A DNA stretch of 15,745 nt. It comes from Eubacteriaceae bacterium (GTDB lineage Bacteria > Bacillota > Clostridia > Eubacteriales > Alkalibacteraceae). A program made the position numbers and the translations under genes. Positions 1 to 7,589 of this stretch are shown in pieces. The notes under the pieces are model-generated. The model was not told the origin of the DNA and did no database searches. It saw only the letters and a program-made list of their open reading frames with translations. The stretch is from contig DMAW01000053.1 in NCBI GenBank assembly GCA_003446375.1, positions 1 to 15,745 of the forward strand, in the 5' to 3' direction. Position 1 is the stretch's first letter. Each line of letters begins with the position of its first letter.

Positions 1-926
1 TTTCTGGCTATGGCCCACAGCGTATCTCCCGCCTTGACGGTATATTTAACCTGAGCTCCCGGCTCAGGAACCGGCACCGTGGAAGAACCCGGTATGATAA
101 GCACCTGTCCTACCCTTATTAGATTTACGTTTGTTATGTTGTTTGCAGCTGCTATTTGATTTATAGTCACTCCAAATCTATTTGCTATGGCCCACAGCGT
201 ATCCCCTGCCTTGACAACGTAAGTCGTCTGCTGAGCTGTACCCAAAAGCTGATTTAATGTCACGAATTTATAGCCTTTAGACTTCAAGTTGCTTATTATT
301 CCGGGCAATGCTGCGACGGTGTTCTTGGCGCCTGAGCCGACGTGCATAAGAACGATAGCCCCCGGTTTGATGTTATTTACTACTCTGCTTGTTATATCTG
401 CCGCAGAATCTCCCCGCCAGTCTATGGTATCTATAGTCCAGTGAATAGTTTTTGTATAACCTGCCGCTCCCACTGCTTTAAGCACATCTGAATTGTAATA
501 ACCAAAAGGAGGCCTAAAATAAGGTTTTGTGCTCTTTCCGGTTATTGACTTGATTGCATCATCACATTTTGCAAGTTCTTCAGTAATTTTTGCTGCAGCT
601 ATTTTTGTGAAATCCGGGTGCGAGTATGAATGGTTGCCTATTATGTGGCCTTGCTGGTAAATTTTCTTGATAAGGTCCGGGTGATTTTCAGCTGCTTTTC
701 CAGTCGCAAAAAAAGTAGCCTTTATGTTGTTATCCGAAAGAATCTGAAGTATCGCGGTTATGTTCTTGCCGTCGTCTCCATCGTCAAAAGTAAATGCTAC
801 AAGTTTTTCAGTCGTACTGCCTTTTGTTATCAACTGGGAATCAGCAGAAAAAACCGATGCCGGCATCAGCAACAAAAGGGATGCTGCAATTGCAATGATT
901 TTAAGCACCTTTGATTTACAACACAT
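1..926 (-). CDS. Secreted polysaccharide deacetylase (NodB) with C-terminal LysM repeats, partial
   Basis: A secreted wall enzyme expected to remove acetyl groups from peptidoglycan or another N-acetylated glycan. The 308 visible residues begin with a signal peptide (residues 1 to about 28, hydrophobic core IIAIAASLLLL, cleavage near VFSA). The NodB domain follows: TFDDGDDG near 46-53 with the catalytic Asp and metal Asp, zinc-binding NHSYSH with H99 and H103, RPPFG at 138-142, DTIDWRG at 166-172 and IVLMHVG at 191-197. LysM repeats start near 236 and 294, both containing VKAGDTLWAIA, separated by a Pro-rich linker; the second is cut by the window edge, so the C-terminus is missing. The ATG is chosen because AGGTGAG lies just upstream and the signal peptide starts there. 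A weak promoter candidate (TTGGCA at 1000-995, TATAAA at 979-974, spacing only 15) lies upstream. The substrate is inferred from the family. Confidence 0.93.
   Translation of the reverse strand, partial: MCCKSKVLKIIAIAASLLLLMPASVFSADSQLITKGSTTEKLVAFTFDDGDDGKNITAILQILSDNNIKATFFATGKAAENHPDLIKKIYQQGHIIGNHSYSHPDFTKIAAAKITEELAKCDDAIKSITGKSTKPYFRPPFGYYNSDVLKAVGAAGYTKTIHWTIDTIDWRGDSAADITSRVVNNIKPGAIVLMHVGSGAKNTVAALPGIISNLKSKGYKFVTLNQLLGTAQQTTYVVKAGDTLWAIANRFGVTINQIAAANNITNVNLIRVGQVLIIPGSSTVPVPEPGAQVKYTVKAGDTLWAIAR
12..215 (-). repeat. Two near-identical LysM-coding segments
   Basis: The DNA for the two LysM starts is nearly the same. The segment around 8-37 (complement codes for KAGDTLWAIA) recurs around 185-214 with few differences, about 177 bases apart. 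This is a tandem domain duplication inside the deacetylase gene, and recombination between the copies could change the repeat number. Confidence 0.7.
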
Positions 927-1045
927 TTTTTCTCACCTCGTGTCGCAGTATTTATATAGTTTCCTGCATATTATTTATACCCGGAAATTTATTCTGCCAA
1001 GCTATTACTGAGTATTAAAATTATTATCATGAAAATACATGGACA

Positions 1046-1100
1046 TAAAAACCGGATTACTGAGCATTTATTGTAATAACAAAATGAACACCAATCCGGC
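1046..1100 (-). terminator. Rho-independent terminator of the sortase operon
   Basis: On the minus strand GCCGGATT (1100-1093) pairs with AATCCGGT (1058-1051) around a 34-base insert that can pair further (CATTT with AAATG, TGT with ACA). A TTTTTA run (1051-1046) follows. It lies 18 bases after the stop codon of the four-helix membrane protein gene and before the deacetylase, so it ends the sortase operon. Confidence 0.75.
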
Positions 1101-1118
1101 TATCGATTTATATAACTA

Positions 1119-2000
1119 TTAAATTCTTTTTCTTTTCTTTTTATTTCTCAACATGACATAATTTGCAAAGCACAATATCCCAAACATGAATACTATGATT
1201 CCTGCAGCTAGAAAAAAATTTACATATCCGGCGACAAGGCTTCTTACCGCCTCATTAATGTACGGGTCGCTTACTGTAATTCTTCTTGGAATCCTAAACA
1301 GCAGCGCCATTATCGAAGGCACTATTAAAAACAGCGATCCTGCGATAAAGCTGCTTCCGATCCACATGAATGCATTGTAAATCCTCTTTTTTGACAGGTA
1401 TGCCAACGCTCCCATCAATAGTACCATTGCTCCAAAAACCAAATATGTCTTGCTGTACAGCAGATAAGCAAAGCTTCTGAACCTTTGAAACTGAGGATAG
1501 GCTGCTACTTTTTCTATGTTAAAAATATTAAGCTGGCTTTCTGTCGACTCTCTCAGCTCTTCTCCCACGGCGTTTATTTGATTTATCAAGCTTTCATCAA
1601 GCTCTATGTTTCGAGATTTTGCATACTCCTCTATATAGGAATTGAGATGTTCTTTAAATTGTGCATCGTCGATCTTGTTGCTAAACTCAGTAGTTTCGTA
1701 TTTCATATACGCTATGGCCTTTTGCACTCCCGCCCTTGTGAAATCCTTGACTTCGCTTTCATCTATCATAAGATTAAGAAGCACGGATTCCGGAACTCCG
1801 GTTATCATGCTGAAATTTTGATAGTTAAACCTTACGTCTTCCATCAATTCGCGGTAAAACTCGCTGCTTTCGATCCTTTCGTTAATGAAGCCTGCGTTTA
1901 GAAAAGTAGTCCTTACAAAAACCGCTGCCACGAATATGACGATTGCAAACATTAATAAAAAACTGGTTGTCGCTTTTAGTATATCCTTAAAATTATTCAT
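1119..2000 (-). CDS. Four-helix membrane protein of sortase operon, unknown function
   Basis: I do not recognise a named family. The 293-residue protein has one N-terminal membrane helix (about 12-32), a charged region of about 150 residues (35-185) rich in Glu, Lys, Asn and Gln that should face outside, then three hydrophobic segments (about 190-207, 214-236 and 264-285) and a strongly basic tail ending RNKKKRKRI. The tail fits a cytoplasmic C-terminus. Its ATG overlaps the sortase stop codon as ATGA (1997-2000), so translation is probably coupled. It is the last gene before a terminator. Position suggests a membrane partner of the sortase or of its anchored substrate, for example in assembly or sensing, but nothing in the sequence proves that. 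Confidence 0.85.
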   Translation of the reverse strand: MNNFKDILKATTSFLLMFAIVIFVAAVFVRTTFLNAGFINERIESSEFYRELMEDVRFNYQNFSMITGVPESVLLNLMIDESEVKDFTRAGVQKAIAYMKYETTEFSNKIDDAQFKEHLNSYIEEYAKSRNIELDESLINQINAVGEELRESTESQLNIFNIEKVAAYPQFQRFRSFAYLLYSKTYLVFGAMVLLMGALAYLSKKRIYNAFMWIGSSFIAGSLFLIVPSIMALLFRIPRRITVSDPYINEAVRSLVAGYVNFFLAAGIIVFMFGILCFANYVMLRNKKKRKRI

Positions 2001-2647
2001 TGAGTCAAATCTCCTTCAAGAACCCGGGATTGTGCAACCTCTTTTGCCGTAACCACATATCTTTCCGGAGCGTTTCCTATATAGTCAAATGGATAACATG
2101 TATACATCGTAAGCACCGCTTCATCTTTAGGTTGGACTATCGACTGATCCCTGCCATCTTTGATATCTATATCGACAACTTCGTAAATGAACTTTCCATA
2201 TGCGGTTTCGAGTATGACCTCTTCTCCGATTTTGACTTTCCCCAGATTTTGAAATACCGAGTTCCGATGTCCTGACAATACTGTATTTCCATCTTCCCCC
2301 GGAAACCTGGAGCCGTAAAACTGACCTATACCCTTAAGCAATATCTGATCATTGTCTCCGCAGTATACCGGCGCCACTATATCTGCAGAACTTATCCTTA
2401 GTTCTGCATACTCTTCGCCGTATTTTGGATATACCCTGTCTTCATTTTCCACCACGGCTTTTCTGTCGAAATCGTCGTGTATGAACAGACTGGACATGTA
2501 GAATGCAAATTTCATGTAATTATAACCAGCAATAGTAATTAATACGATCCCCGCAATAAAAAGCAAGGCAGGAATCCCTATCAGAACTCCTACCTTAGAT
2601 CTTCTCTTGGCTCGGAGATCACTGTCTTTACGCGATCTCTTGCTCAT
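1997..2647 (-). CDS. Class D-like sortase (cysteine transpeptidase)
   Basis: A membrane-anchored transpeptidase that cleaves a C-terminal sorting signal and joins the surface protein to the cell wall. The 216-residue protein has a basic N-terminus (RSRKDSDLRAKRRSK), one signal-anchor helix at about 20-41, and a sortase beta-barrel domain from about 75 to 205. The catalytic triad is visible: H127 in SGHRNS, C184 in LTMYTCYPF and R196 in APERYVV. The TCYPF context and the short barrel fit class D better than A or B; the class is my judgement from motifs. It starts 15 bases after the gene for a protein with a sorting signal, the likely dedicated substrate, and its stop overlaps the next start. 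A GGTGAGG ribosome site precedes the ATG. Confidence 0.92.
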   Translation of the reverse strand: MSKRSRKDSDLRAKRRSKVGVLIGIPALLFIAGIVLITIAGYNYMKFAFYMSSLFIHDDFDRKAVVENEDRVYPKYGEEYAELRISSADIVAPVYCGDNDQILLKGIGQFYGSRFPGEDGNTVLSGHRNSVFQNLGKVKIGEEVILETAYGKFIYEVVDIDIKDGRDQSIVQPKDEAVLTMYTCYPFDYIGNAPERYVVTAKEVAQSRVLEGDLTQ

Positions 2648-2662
2648 AATTTACCTCACCTA

Positions 2663-3181
2663 TTAAGCTGCTACCTTTTTTCTGTTTATCATCAAAAAAG
2701 CTGCTGCAGCTGATATCAAAGCAAAGCCGCCCACGAACATGATTGGGTTTGCTCCTGTTTGATTTACCTGGTTTGACTTAAACTCAGTTACCACTGCGCC
2801 TTCAGCATCAGTTACGACTACATCGTAAGAACCGTTTGAAGCTGAGATTGTAAACGTCAGATCTAAAACTTCTCCTGCGCTTCGGACATTGTCCAAAAGC
2901 TCTTGCTTGTCTGCATCGCTAAGCTCGGTTACGTTTGTTACCCCTGCTGCGTCTAAAATAGCTTTGCTGTCTTCTATTTTAGCAATTATAGCACTTGCAT
3001 CTTCTGAAGCCACATCATTTTCTTTCAAATAATTTTCAGCCTGGATAATGTAAGTTTCAGGAACTTTTGCATCTCTCAAAGCTTGAATGATATCATCTTC
3101 AGTTGCTGCAAATACGCTTGCACTTGATCCAACAATCAGCAATAAAACCATTAATAATGTTACTGTTTTCTTTAAGTTCAT
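2663..3181 (-). CDS. Small acidic surface protein with NQTG sorting signal, probable sortase substrate
   Basis: A secreted, wall-anchored protein of unknown function. The 172 residues comprise a signal peptide (1-26, cleavage at VFA|ATE), an acidic helical part (about 28-105, many Asp and Glu), a short beta-rich stretch (107-134, TFTISASNGSYDVVVTDAEG) and a sorting signal: NQTGAN (140-145), a hydrophobic segment (146-165) and the tail NRKKVAA. The motif reads VNQTG where LPXTG or LPNTA would be expected, so Pro is absent. An ATG six bases upstream (3187) leaves only one base after the ribosome site AGGAGG, whereas the ATG at 3181 has seven, so 3181 is chosen. The sortase gene follows at once. 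The fold may resemble small Gram-positive processed acidic surface proteins; that is a guess. Confidence 0.85.
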   Translation of the reverse strand: MNLKKTVTLLMVLLLIVGSSASVFAATEDDIIQALRDAKVPETYIIQAENYLKENDVASEDASAIIAKIEDSKAILDAAGVTNVTELSDADKQELLDNVRSAGEVLDLTFTISASNGSYDVVVTDAEGAVVTEFKSNQVNQTGANPIMFVGGFALISAAAAFLMINRKKVAA

Positions 3182-3222
3182 AATCATTCCTCCTAAGTTA
3201 GTCGTATAGATATATTAATTTT

Positions 3223-3250
3223 ATTATAAATATACAAAATTGTCTACCAA
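3223..3250 (-). promoter_or_regulatory. Candidate sigma-A promoter of the sortase operon
   Basis: On the minus strand TTGGTA (3250-3245) and TATAAT (3228-3223) are 16 bases apart, about 40 bases before the substrate start codon. The -10 is perfect and the -35 is weak. The rest of the 3182-3382 spacer is A+T-rich and holds only a short inverted repeat (AATATC/GATATT, 3313-3331). Confidence 0.45.
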
Positions 3251-3382
3251 ATAAAGCAAATTAATATATGTTCATGCCAAAAACTCTTCAGTTTCCAGCT
3301 CTGTTATACTATAATATCGGAGATTGATATTGAAAGTTTAAGCTATATCTAAAAATAAATCGCAATTTTTCTTGCCGCCAAA

Positions 3383-4105
3383 TCAACCATTGACGACTAT
3401 TGCTTTTGTGGGACACTCCTCGGCTGATTTTAATAAGATATCCATGTCCGAATTTTTTACGCCTTCGGCAATTATTTTAGCCTTTTTTTCATTTATCTCA
3501 TAATATTCGGGAAGCATCCTTGCACATATGCCACAGCCTACGCAATAATCTTTCTTGATTTCAACCACTCTTTCTTCATCTTGCCTTTCATCCTTTGGTA
3601 AATCCTTGATTTTAACCACCTTAGAAGTTATCTGAGCCATTACCAGTATTGCTCCAACGGTCAAAACCCATCTTGCAGCCATAAATTCCACTCCAAGAAA
3701 CTTTACCTCATTGGCAAGCATCGGTACCTTTATAACCGCCCACGAGCTTAATACTATCACGATATTGGTGATGCTGGCGCCTTTTCCAAGCAAAGTCTTG
3801 CAAACCGGAAACGCCGCATAAACAGGACCTGCTGAGATGCTGCCTAAAATCAATGAATAAACTTTTCCTCTCCAGCCGGAACCTTCGCCAAAACTGTTCA
3901 TGATCGTTTTTTTAGGGACCAAGGCTTCTATGACGACAGTTAATAGAAATATGACCGGCAGCACCTGAAACATCTCGGCAAGATAATAGACACTGTTATT
4001 GACTGACGCAAAAGCCTTTTCCGGCGAAAACACAAATAGCACCAAATATAAAAAAGCTACCCCAAAGACAGTTTTGTTTCTTTTTATCAAATCCATCGCC
4101 ATCAT
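3383..4105 (-). CDS. Second half of split ArsP/DUF318-type permease fused to a [4Fe-4S] ferredoxin domain
   Basis: A polytopic membrane protein with a cytoplasmic iron-sulfur tail. About four hydrophobic segments lie within residues 12-160. The motif GSISAGPVYAAFP (88-100) followed by LLGKGAS is the mark of the DUF318/ArsP permease family and recurs in the upstream gene. After a charged linker (about 163-182) comes a short ferredoxin module with C188, C191 and C194 (CVGCGIC) and C231 (ECPTKA), the pattern of one [4Fe-4S] cluster. The start overlaps the upstream stop as ATGA (4102-4105), and a G-rich ribosome site (GGGGGTGG) precedes it. Family members such as ArsP export trivalent organoarsenicals, but the substrate here is unknown. 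The ferredoxin tail suggests transport linked to redox state or electron delivery; that is inference. Confidence 0.88.
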   Translation of the reverse strand: MMAMDLIKRNKTVFGVAFLYLVLFVFSPEKAFASVNNSVYYLAEMFQVLPVIFLLTVVIEALVPKKTIMNSFGEGSGWRGKVYSLILGSISAGPVYAAFPVCKTLLGKGASITNIVIVLSSWAVIKVPMLANEVKFLGVEFMAARWVLTVGAILVMAQITSKVVKIKDLPKDERQDEERVVEIKKDYCVGCGICARMLPEYYEINEKKAKIIAEGVKNSDMDILLKSAEECPTKAIVVNG

Positions 4106-4584
4106 ATCACCACCCCCATAAAAAGCGCTATGAATACTGCAAATCCAAAGCTCAAGGTATTTCTTACAAAAGCGAACTTAAGACCAAACTCTTTCTTTTC
4201 CAACGAAAACGTGACTACTCCCACCATTGTAAGCGTGGTCAAAAACGCCACTGCCGGCACTACGCTGGCGCCTGCATCCACCAAGGATCCCACAAGGGGA
4301 AAAGCGACAAACGCGGGTATCAGGGTGATGCTTCCTACTATAGCCGACATGATTGTGGATATAAATGCATTTGAAGATCCTAAAAAGTCTTTTATGCTCT
4401 CCGGCGGCACCATCGTCAAGATGAATCCGATCAAAAATATTACTCCGATTATCTCTCCGATCATGTTTTTCATCATGCCCTTTGATTTTTTCATTGCATC
4501 AAATGTCTTTTGCCTATTTTTTATGAGAGATACGATAAACAAGGCTACCGCTATGACCCAAAATAGAATTGTAAAAATGTCCAT
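4102..4584 (-). CDS. First half of split ArsP/DUF318-type permease
   Basis: A 160-residue membrane protein with about four or five helices (3-21, 43-62, 75-100, 106-127, 141-160). It carries GSITLIPAFVAFP (84-96) and VDAGAS, matching the motif in the downstream gene, so the two genes encode the homologous halves that single-chain ArsP-type permeases join in one polypeptide of about 300-350 residues. They probably form a heterodimer. An ATG at 4614 would give ten more residues (MFKNQEQEDH), but AGGAGG sits five bases before the ATG at 4584, so 4584 is preferred. It is the first gene of the operon, transcribed from the gap shared with the Crp/Fnr regulator. The substrate is not evident. Confidence 0.86.
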   Translation of the reverse strand: MDIFTILFWVIAVALFIVSLIKNRQKTFDAMKKSKGMMKNMIGEIIGVIFLIGFILTMVPPESIKDFLGSSNAFISTIMSAIVGSITLIPAFVAFPLVGSLVDAGASVVPAVAFLTTLTMVGVVTFSLEKKEFGLKFAFVRNTLSFGFAVFIALFMGVVI

Positions 4585-4599
4585 ATGATCCTCCTGTTC

Positions 4600-4628
4600 T
4601 TGATTTTTAAACATGATATCATTATAAT
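4600..4628 (+). promoter_or_regulatory. Promoter of the Crp/Fnr regulator gene
   Basis: TTGATT (4600-4605) and TATAAT (4623-4628) are separated by 17 bases on the plus strand. Transcription would start near 4635, placing the palindrome at 4641-4654 just downstream, which fits self-repression. Confidence 0.6.
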
Positions 4629-4648
4629 CAAGAAAAGATAGTTACCAA
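4621..4648 (-). promoter_or_regulatory. Promoter of the split permease operon
   Basis: On the minus strand TTGGTA (4648-4643) and TATAAT (4626-4621) are 16 bases apart. The -10 overlaps that of the opposite promoter, and the -35 lies inside the palindrome, so a protein bound there would touch both promoters. Confidence 0.5.
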
Positions 4649-4654
4649 GGTAAC
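4641..4654. promoter_or_regulatory. Perfect palindrome, candidate Crp/Fnr-family operator
   Basis: GTTACC-AA-GGTAAC is a perfect inverted repeat with six-base arms, between the permease operon and the regulator gene, just before the AGGAGG ribosome site of the latter (4658-4663). Crp/Fnr-family proteins bind dyad sites of about this size. The sequence is not the standard Fnr (TTGAT-N4-ATCAA) or Crp (TGTGA-N6-TCACA) site. Confidence 0.6.
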
Positions 4655-4667
4655 ACTAGGAGGCACT

Positions 4668-5342
4668 ATGAAAACAAGCGTAAAATCCATTAAAGACACT
4701 GTCCTGGCATCTTCCCTATCCATAAACAAAATCGAAAATCTTCTTACAAATGGCGGATTCAAGATAAGCCACTACCCTAAAGGAGCATTGATTCATATCG
4801 ACGGGGAAGAATGCAAGAATCTAGAGATAATATTATCAGGTCAAGTCACAGTAGAGAGGATAGATTCATCCGGAAACCTGCTTACTATTTCAGACTTTTA
4901 TAGAGATGACATCCTTGGAGGAAACCTGCTTTTTTCCAAACAGCCTTTTTATCCCATGACTATAACGGCCAAAACCCCTGCAAGGGTCTTGGCCATCGAT
5001 AAGGATACGCTTTTTGAGCTATTGTCAGATAATCCTGAATTCTTAATGACTTATCTTGAGTTCATCTCAGACAATGCAGCTATTTTAGGAAACAAGATAA
5101 AGCAATTCATTAAAAAAAGCATCCGCGAAAGCCTCATGTCTTATCTGGAGCACGAATCTAAAAGACAAGGCAAAAACCGCATCGAGCTGGATATGACAAA
5201 GAAGGAGCTTGCCGAAAGGATCGGCGTCGAGCGCACTTCTTTATCCCGGGAGCTTTCTAAGATGAAAAAGGAAGGCCTTATAACATTTGATGCCCATTCG
5301 ATAACCCTGTGCCACGCTATAAAGCATACCTCTTCTGTTTGA
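4668..5342 (+). CDS. Crp/Fnr-family transcriptional regulator
   Basis: A 224-residue cytoplasmic DNA-binding regulator. The N-terminal sensor has the cyclic-nucleotide-binding fold (about 22-140; SGQVTVERIDSSGN, DDILGGNLLF), then a long dimer helix (about 128-165) and a winged helix-turn-helix (about 175-205: MTKKELAERIGVERTSLSRELSKMK). It has only two cysteines (C49, C215), so it lacks the cysteine set of an Fnr iron-sulfur cluster, and the effector cannot be read from the sequence. AGGAGG lies four bases before the ATG. It is divergent from the split permease-ferredoxin operon across 83 bases with a palindrome, so it probably regulates that operon and itself. Its 3' end overlaps the convergent ABC permease gene by 26 bases. 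Confidence 0.92.
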   Translation: MKTSVKSIKDTVLASSLSINKIENLLTNGGFKISHYPKGALIHIDGEECKNLEIILSGQVTVERIDSSGNLLTISDFYRDDILGGNLLFSKQPFYPMTITAKTPARVLAIDKDTLFELLSDNPEFLMTYLEFISDNAAILGNKIKQFIKKSIRESLMSYLEHESKRQGKNRIELDMTKKELAERIGVERTSLSRELSKMKKEGLITFDAHSITLCHAIKHTSSV

Positions 5343-6477
5343 TTATGACTAGCGCCACAGCCAAAAACGCAACTGCAAATGCAAGCTGAACCAACATGCC
5401 GTAAACTATGGCATCCATAGACGATTGCGTCGCACCATTCATTCCTCCAATGATATCATTGACCCTTACGTACCAAAATATCGGATTGAATGTCCCCATG
5501 GTTTTTAATTGATCGCTAAGCAGAGCCTGAGGCACAAATGATCCTCCTAAAAACGACAAGCCAAGGGAAAACACGTTTCCTAACGGATCAATGGAATTCT
5601 TGGTAGCAAAACTTGATACGAAAAAACTTATGCTAAGGCATAGAACCGTCAACACGAATGAGTTTAAGATAAACAACAGCGATTTCGGCTGGCTTATGCT
5701 GTTTCCGCTCATGATAAATGCTACCGAAACGAAAACACCCCATATAACAAATGCAATCAGCAAGTTGCTTAATATAAGCTGATAGTTATAGCGCTTTATG
5801 CTCATTGGAGCGCAATAATTGCGCATCTTTATCTCTCTGTTGTTAAATATCAACATTATCCGACCTACCATAGAAATAAGCATCGCTATCATTATATAGG
5901 ACAAGAAATTAAAGTACATGTTTAATCCGCCTATATCCTCACTGGTCGCCCTTTCTAAAAACGAGACTTCCGCTTCCACCGAGATATCCCTTGTGATTCG
6001 TTGATTCACTTCTTCTACAGGCATATCGGGGTATGCGCTCATGTATAGTCTTGCAGTGTTTAAATAGCTTTCAATGATGGTTTTCGCATACTGGGCACTT
6101 GTAGAATCCGGCACTGACATCGTTCTTATATTTTGATAGTCTCCTGATTCAAAACTTTCTTGAAATCCTTTTGGAATAGTGACTATAAATTCAGTTTCTC
6201 TAAAAAACAATGCATCCTTTATGCTGTCTTCATCATCGCCGATTTCAACAGGATTGGCTATTTGGTTTAGATAGCTTTCAAGACCATCGGCAAGCTGGGA
6301 ATCGTCCTGGTTTATAATAGAGACCCTTACTTTGGATATCTCAAAAGCATCTTCTATCTGAGTAAATCCGCTTCTTGAGAAAAACGACATTAGCCCGACG
6401 AAAATTATCGTGTATATCACAAATACCGCCAAAAATTTTCTAGGCACTATCTTATAAAACAGCTTAAATACTTGCAT
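5317..6477 (-). CDS. ABC-2 type exporter permease, second subunit
   Basis: Membrane subunit of an ABC exporter, 386 residues. It has the ABC-2 layout: an N-terminal helix (about 14-34), a large extracytoplasmic domain (35-180), then five or six helices (about 190-210, 232-255, 265-290, 300-320, 350-380). AAGGAGG lies seven bases before the ATG, and the gene overlaps the preceding permease gene by 14 bases, which suggests coupled translation. It is the last gene of the ATPase-permease-permease operon. Together with the other permease and the ATPase it should export a small molecule, lipid or peptide, possibly an antimicrobial; the cargo is unknown. Confidence 0.9.
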   Translation of the reverse strand: MQVFKLFYKIVPRKFLAVFVIYTIIFVGLMSFFSRSGFTQIEDAFEISKVRVSIINQDDSQLADGLESYLNQIANPVEIGDDEDSIKDALFFRETEFIVTIPKGFQESFESGDYQNIRTMSVPDSTSAQYAKTIIESYLNTARLYMSAYPDMPVEEVNQRITRDISVEAEVSFLERATSEDIGGLNMYFNFLSYIMIAMLISMVGRIMLIFNNREIKMRNYCAPMSIKRYNYQLILSNLLIAFVIWGVFVSVAFIMSGNSISQPKSLLFILNSFVLTVLCLSISFFVSSFATKNSIDPLGNVFSLGLSFLGGSFVPQALLSDQLKTMGTFNPIFWYVRVNDIIGGMNGATQSSMDAIVYGMLVQLAFAVAFLAVALVIIKQKRYAL

Positions 6478-7579
6478 ATTTCTGCCTCCTTAATATCAAA
6501 ATGCTCAGCGCACAATATACTAGCCCCCATGCTGCCAACAGAGTGATATTTAGAAAATACCTCTCGAATGTATCGTAATAATATAGTGCGTACAGACCGT
6601 CTGTAATGAGGCTTGCAGGATTTATGTAGCTGATGATCGGCGCATGCTGCTGAACTATATATTTCATCTGCAGCACCATAAGCCCTGATAAGAAGCACAT
6701 AATGACAACTATGTTTGATATGAGCATATCCTTTATGTCAGACTTGAATTTGGTCACTGCCCCAAATAACGTGCCGAACATGGAGCCTGTAAAACAGCCC
6801 ACAAGGCAAAGCGCCGCTATGTGGATAATCCTATCTCCAAAATCGACTTTAAGTATCTGCGTAATATAAGCTATCAGTATCATTGCCGAAGACATCTGAA
6901 ACAGTATGGTAGCAGCTGTCATAGAAACAAATGCCCTTAATTTGTGTGTAGGAGCTATATTTATCCTAGCCGCCACAGGAGACTGGTTTGCTTGAATAAG
7001 CGCCGTGCTATAGCAGCCTGCTATTGCAGAAAAAAGGCATGTCATCGCCATCAGAGCGTAAAAGTATATCACTACCGGATTCATCGAATTGCTAACAGGG
7101 GTTTCCTGCAGATAGCCTTGCCTTAAGTTTATGCTTTCTAAAAAATCCGTCTGAAGAATCCTGGGATCTTCTTCTATGATGCCGTGTACCGTGGTGGATA
7201 CCTGGAGGTAGTTGTCTAAAAAAACTTTGGATATCGACTGGTTCATCCCCGAATCAAGTATTACCATCTCAAGGCCGTCACGGTTTGTCAGATATCCTGT
7301 GATTTTGTTTTCTGTCAGCTGTTTTTCAGCCTGATCTTCTGTCATGTATGATATTTGAAACAAGTCACTGTCTTCCATGGCATCTTCAAGCCCAACGGGC
7401 ATCTTGTTTTCTGTTGCAACTGCTATATTTACCCTCTCAAAGCCTTCACCTGCAGTCAAGTTTTGAAACGCAAGGTTAAAGAAAGTCGCCAATATTATCG
7501 GAAAGAAGAGCATCCAAAAAAGTGCCATATTGTCTTTGATCATGGATTTGAAACTGTACTTGAATATATGAAATGACAT
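6464..7579 (-). CDS. ABC-2 type exporter permease, first subunit
   Basis: A 371-residue membrane subunit similar in plan to its downstream neighbour: N-terminal helix (about 18-37), extracytoplasmic domain (40-165), then helices near 167-190, 208-235, 245-270, 282-302 and 343-363. It ends in a basic tail (LRRQKYASI) like its partner (IKQKRYAL), and both begin with a short amphipathic stretch, so the pair probably arose by duplication and works as a heterodimer. AGGAGGT precedes the ATG by five bases. The gene starts ten bases after the ATPase stop and overlaps the next gene. Confidence 0.9.
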   Translation of the reverse strand: MSFHIFKYSFKSMIKDNMALFWMLFFPIILATFFNLAFQNLTAGEGFERVNIAVATENKMPVGLEDAMEDSDLFQISYMTEDQAEKQLTENKITGYLTNRDGLEMVILDSGMNQSISKVFLDNYLQVSTTVHGIIEEDPRILQTDFLESINLRQGYLQETPVSNSMNPVVIYFYALMAMTCLFSAIAGCYSTALIQANQSPVAARINIAPTHKLRAFVSMTAATILFQMSSAMILIAYITQILKVDFGDRIIHIAALCLVGCFTGSMFGTLFGAVTKFKSDIKDMLISNIVVIMCFLSGLMVLQMKYIVQQHAPIISYINPASLITDGLYALYYYDTFERYFLNITLLAAWGLVYCALSILILRRQKYASI

Positions 7580-7589
7580 ATCGCACCTC

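Noticed and set aside
630..1011. Two open frames on the plus strand
   Set aside because: They lie largely opposite the deacetylase gene, whose catalytic motifs and signal peptide are clear on the minus strand; the frames are chance.
1485..1901. Open frame of 138 codons on the plus strand
   Set aside because: It lies opposite the four-helix membrane protein gene, which is coupled to the sortase and followed by a terminator; no supporting signals exist on the plus strand.
4130..4588. Open frame of 152 codons on the plus strand
   Set aside because: It is the complement of the first permease half-gene, has no ribosome site, and its product resembles no family; the minus-strand frame has clear family motifs.
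5317..5342. Overlap of the regulator and ABC permease 3' ends as a sign of frameshift
   Set aside because: Both proteins have normal length and end in plausible tails; a 26-base convergent overlap is not unusual in compact genomes.
6447..6698. Open frame of 83 codons on the minus strand at the permease junction
   Set aside because: It is out of frame with both ABC permease genes, which overlap by 14 bases there and explain the DNA fully.
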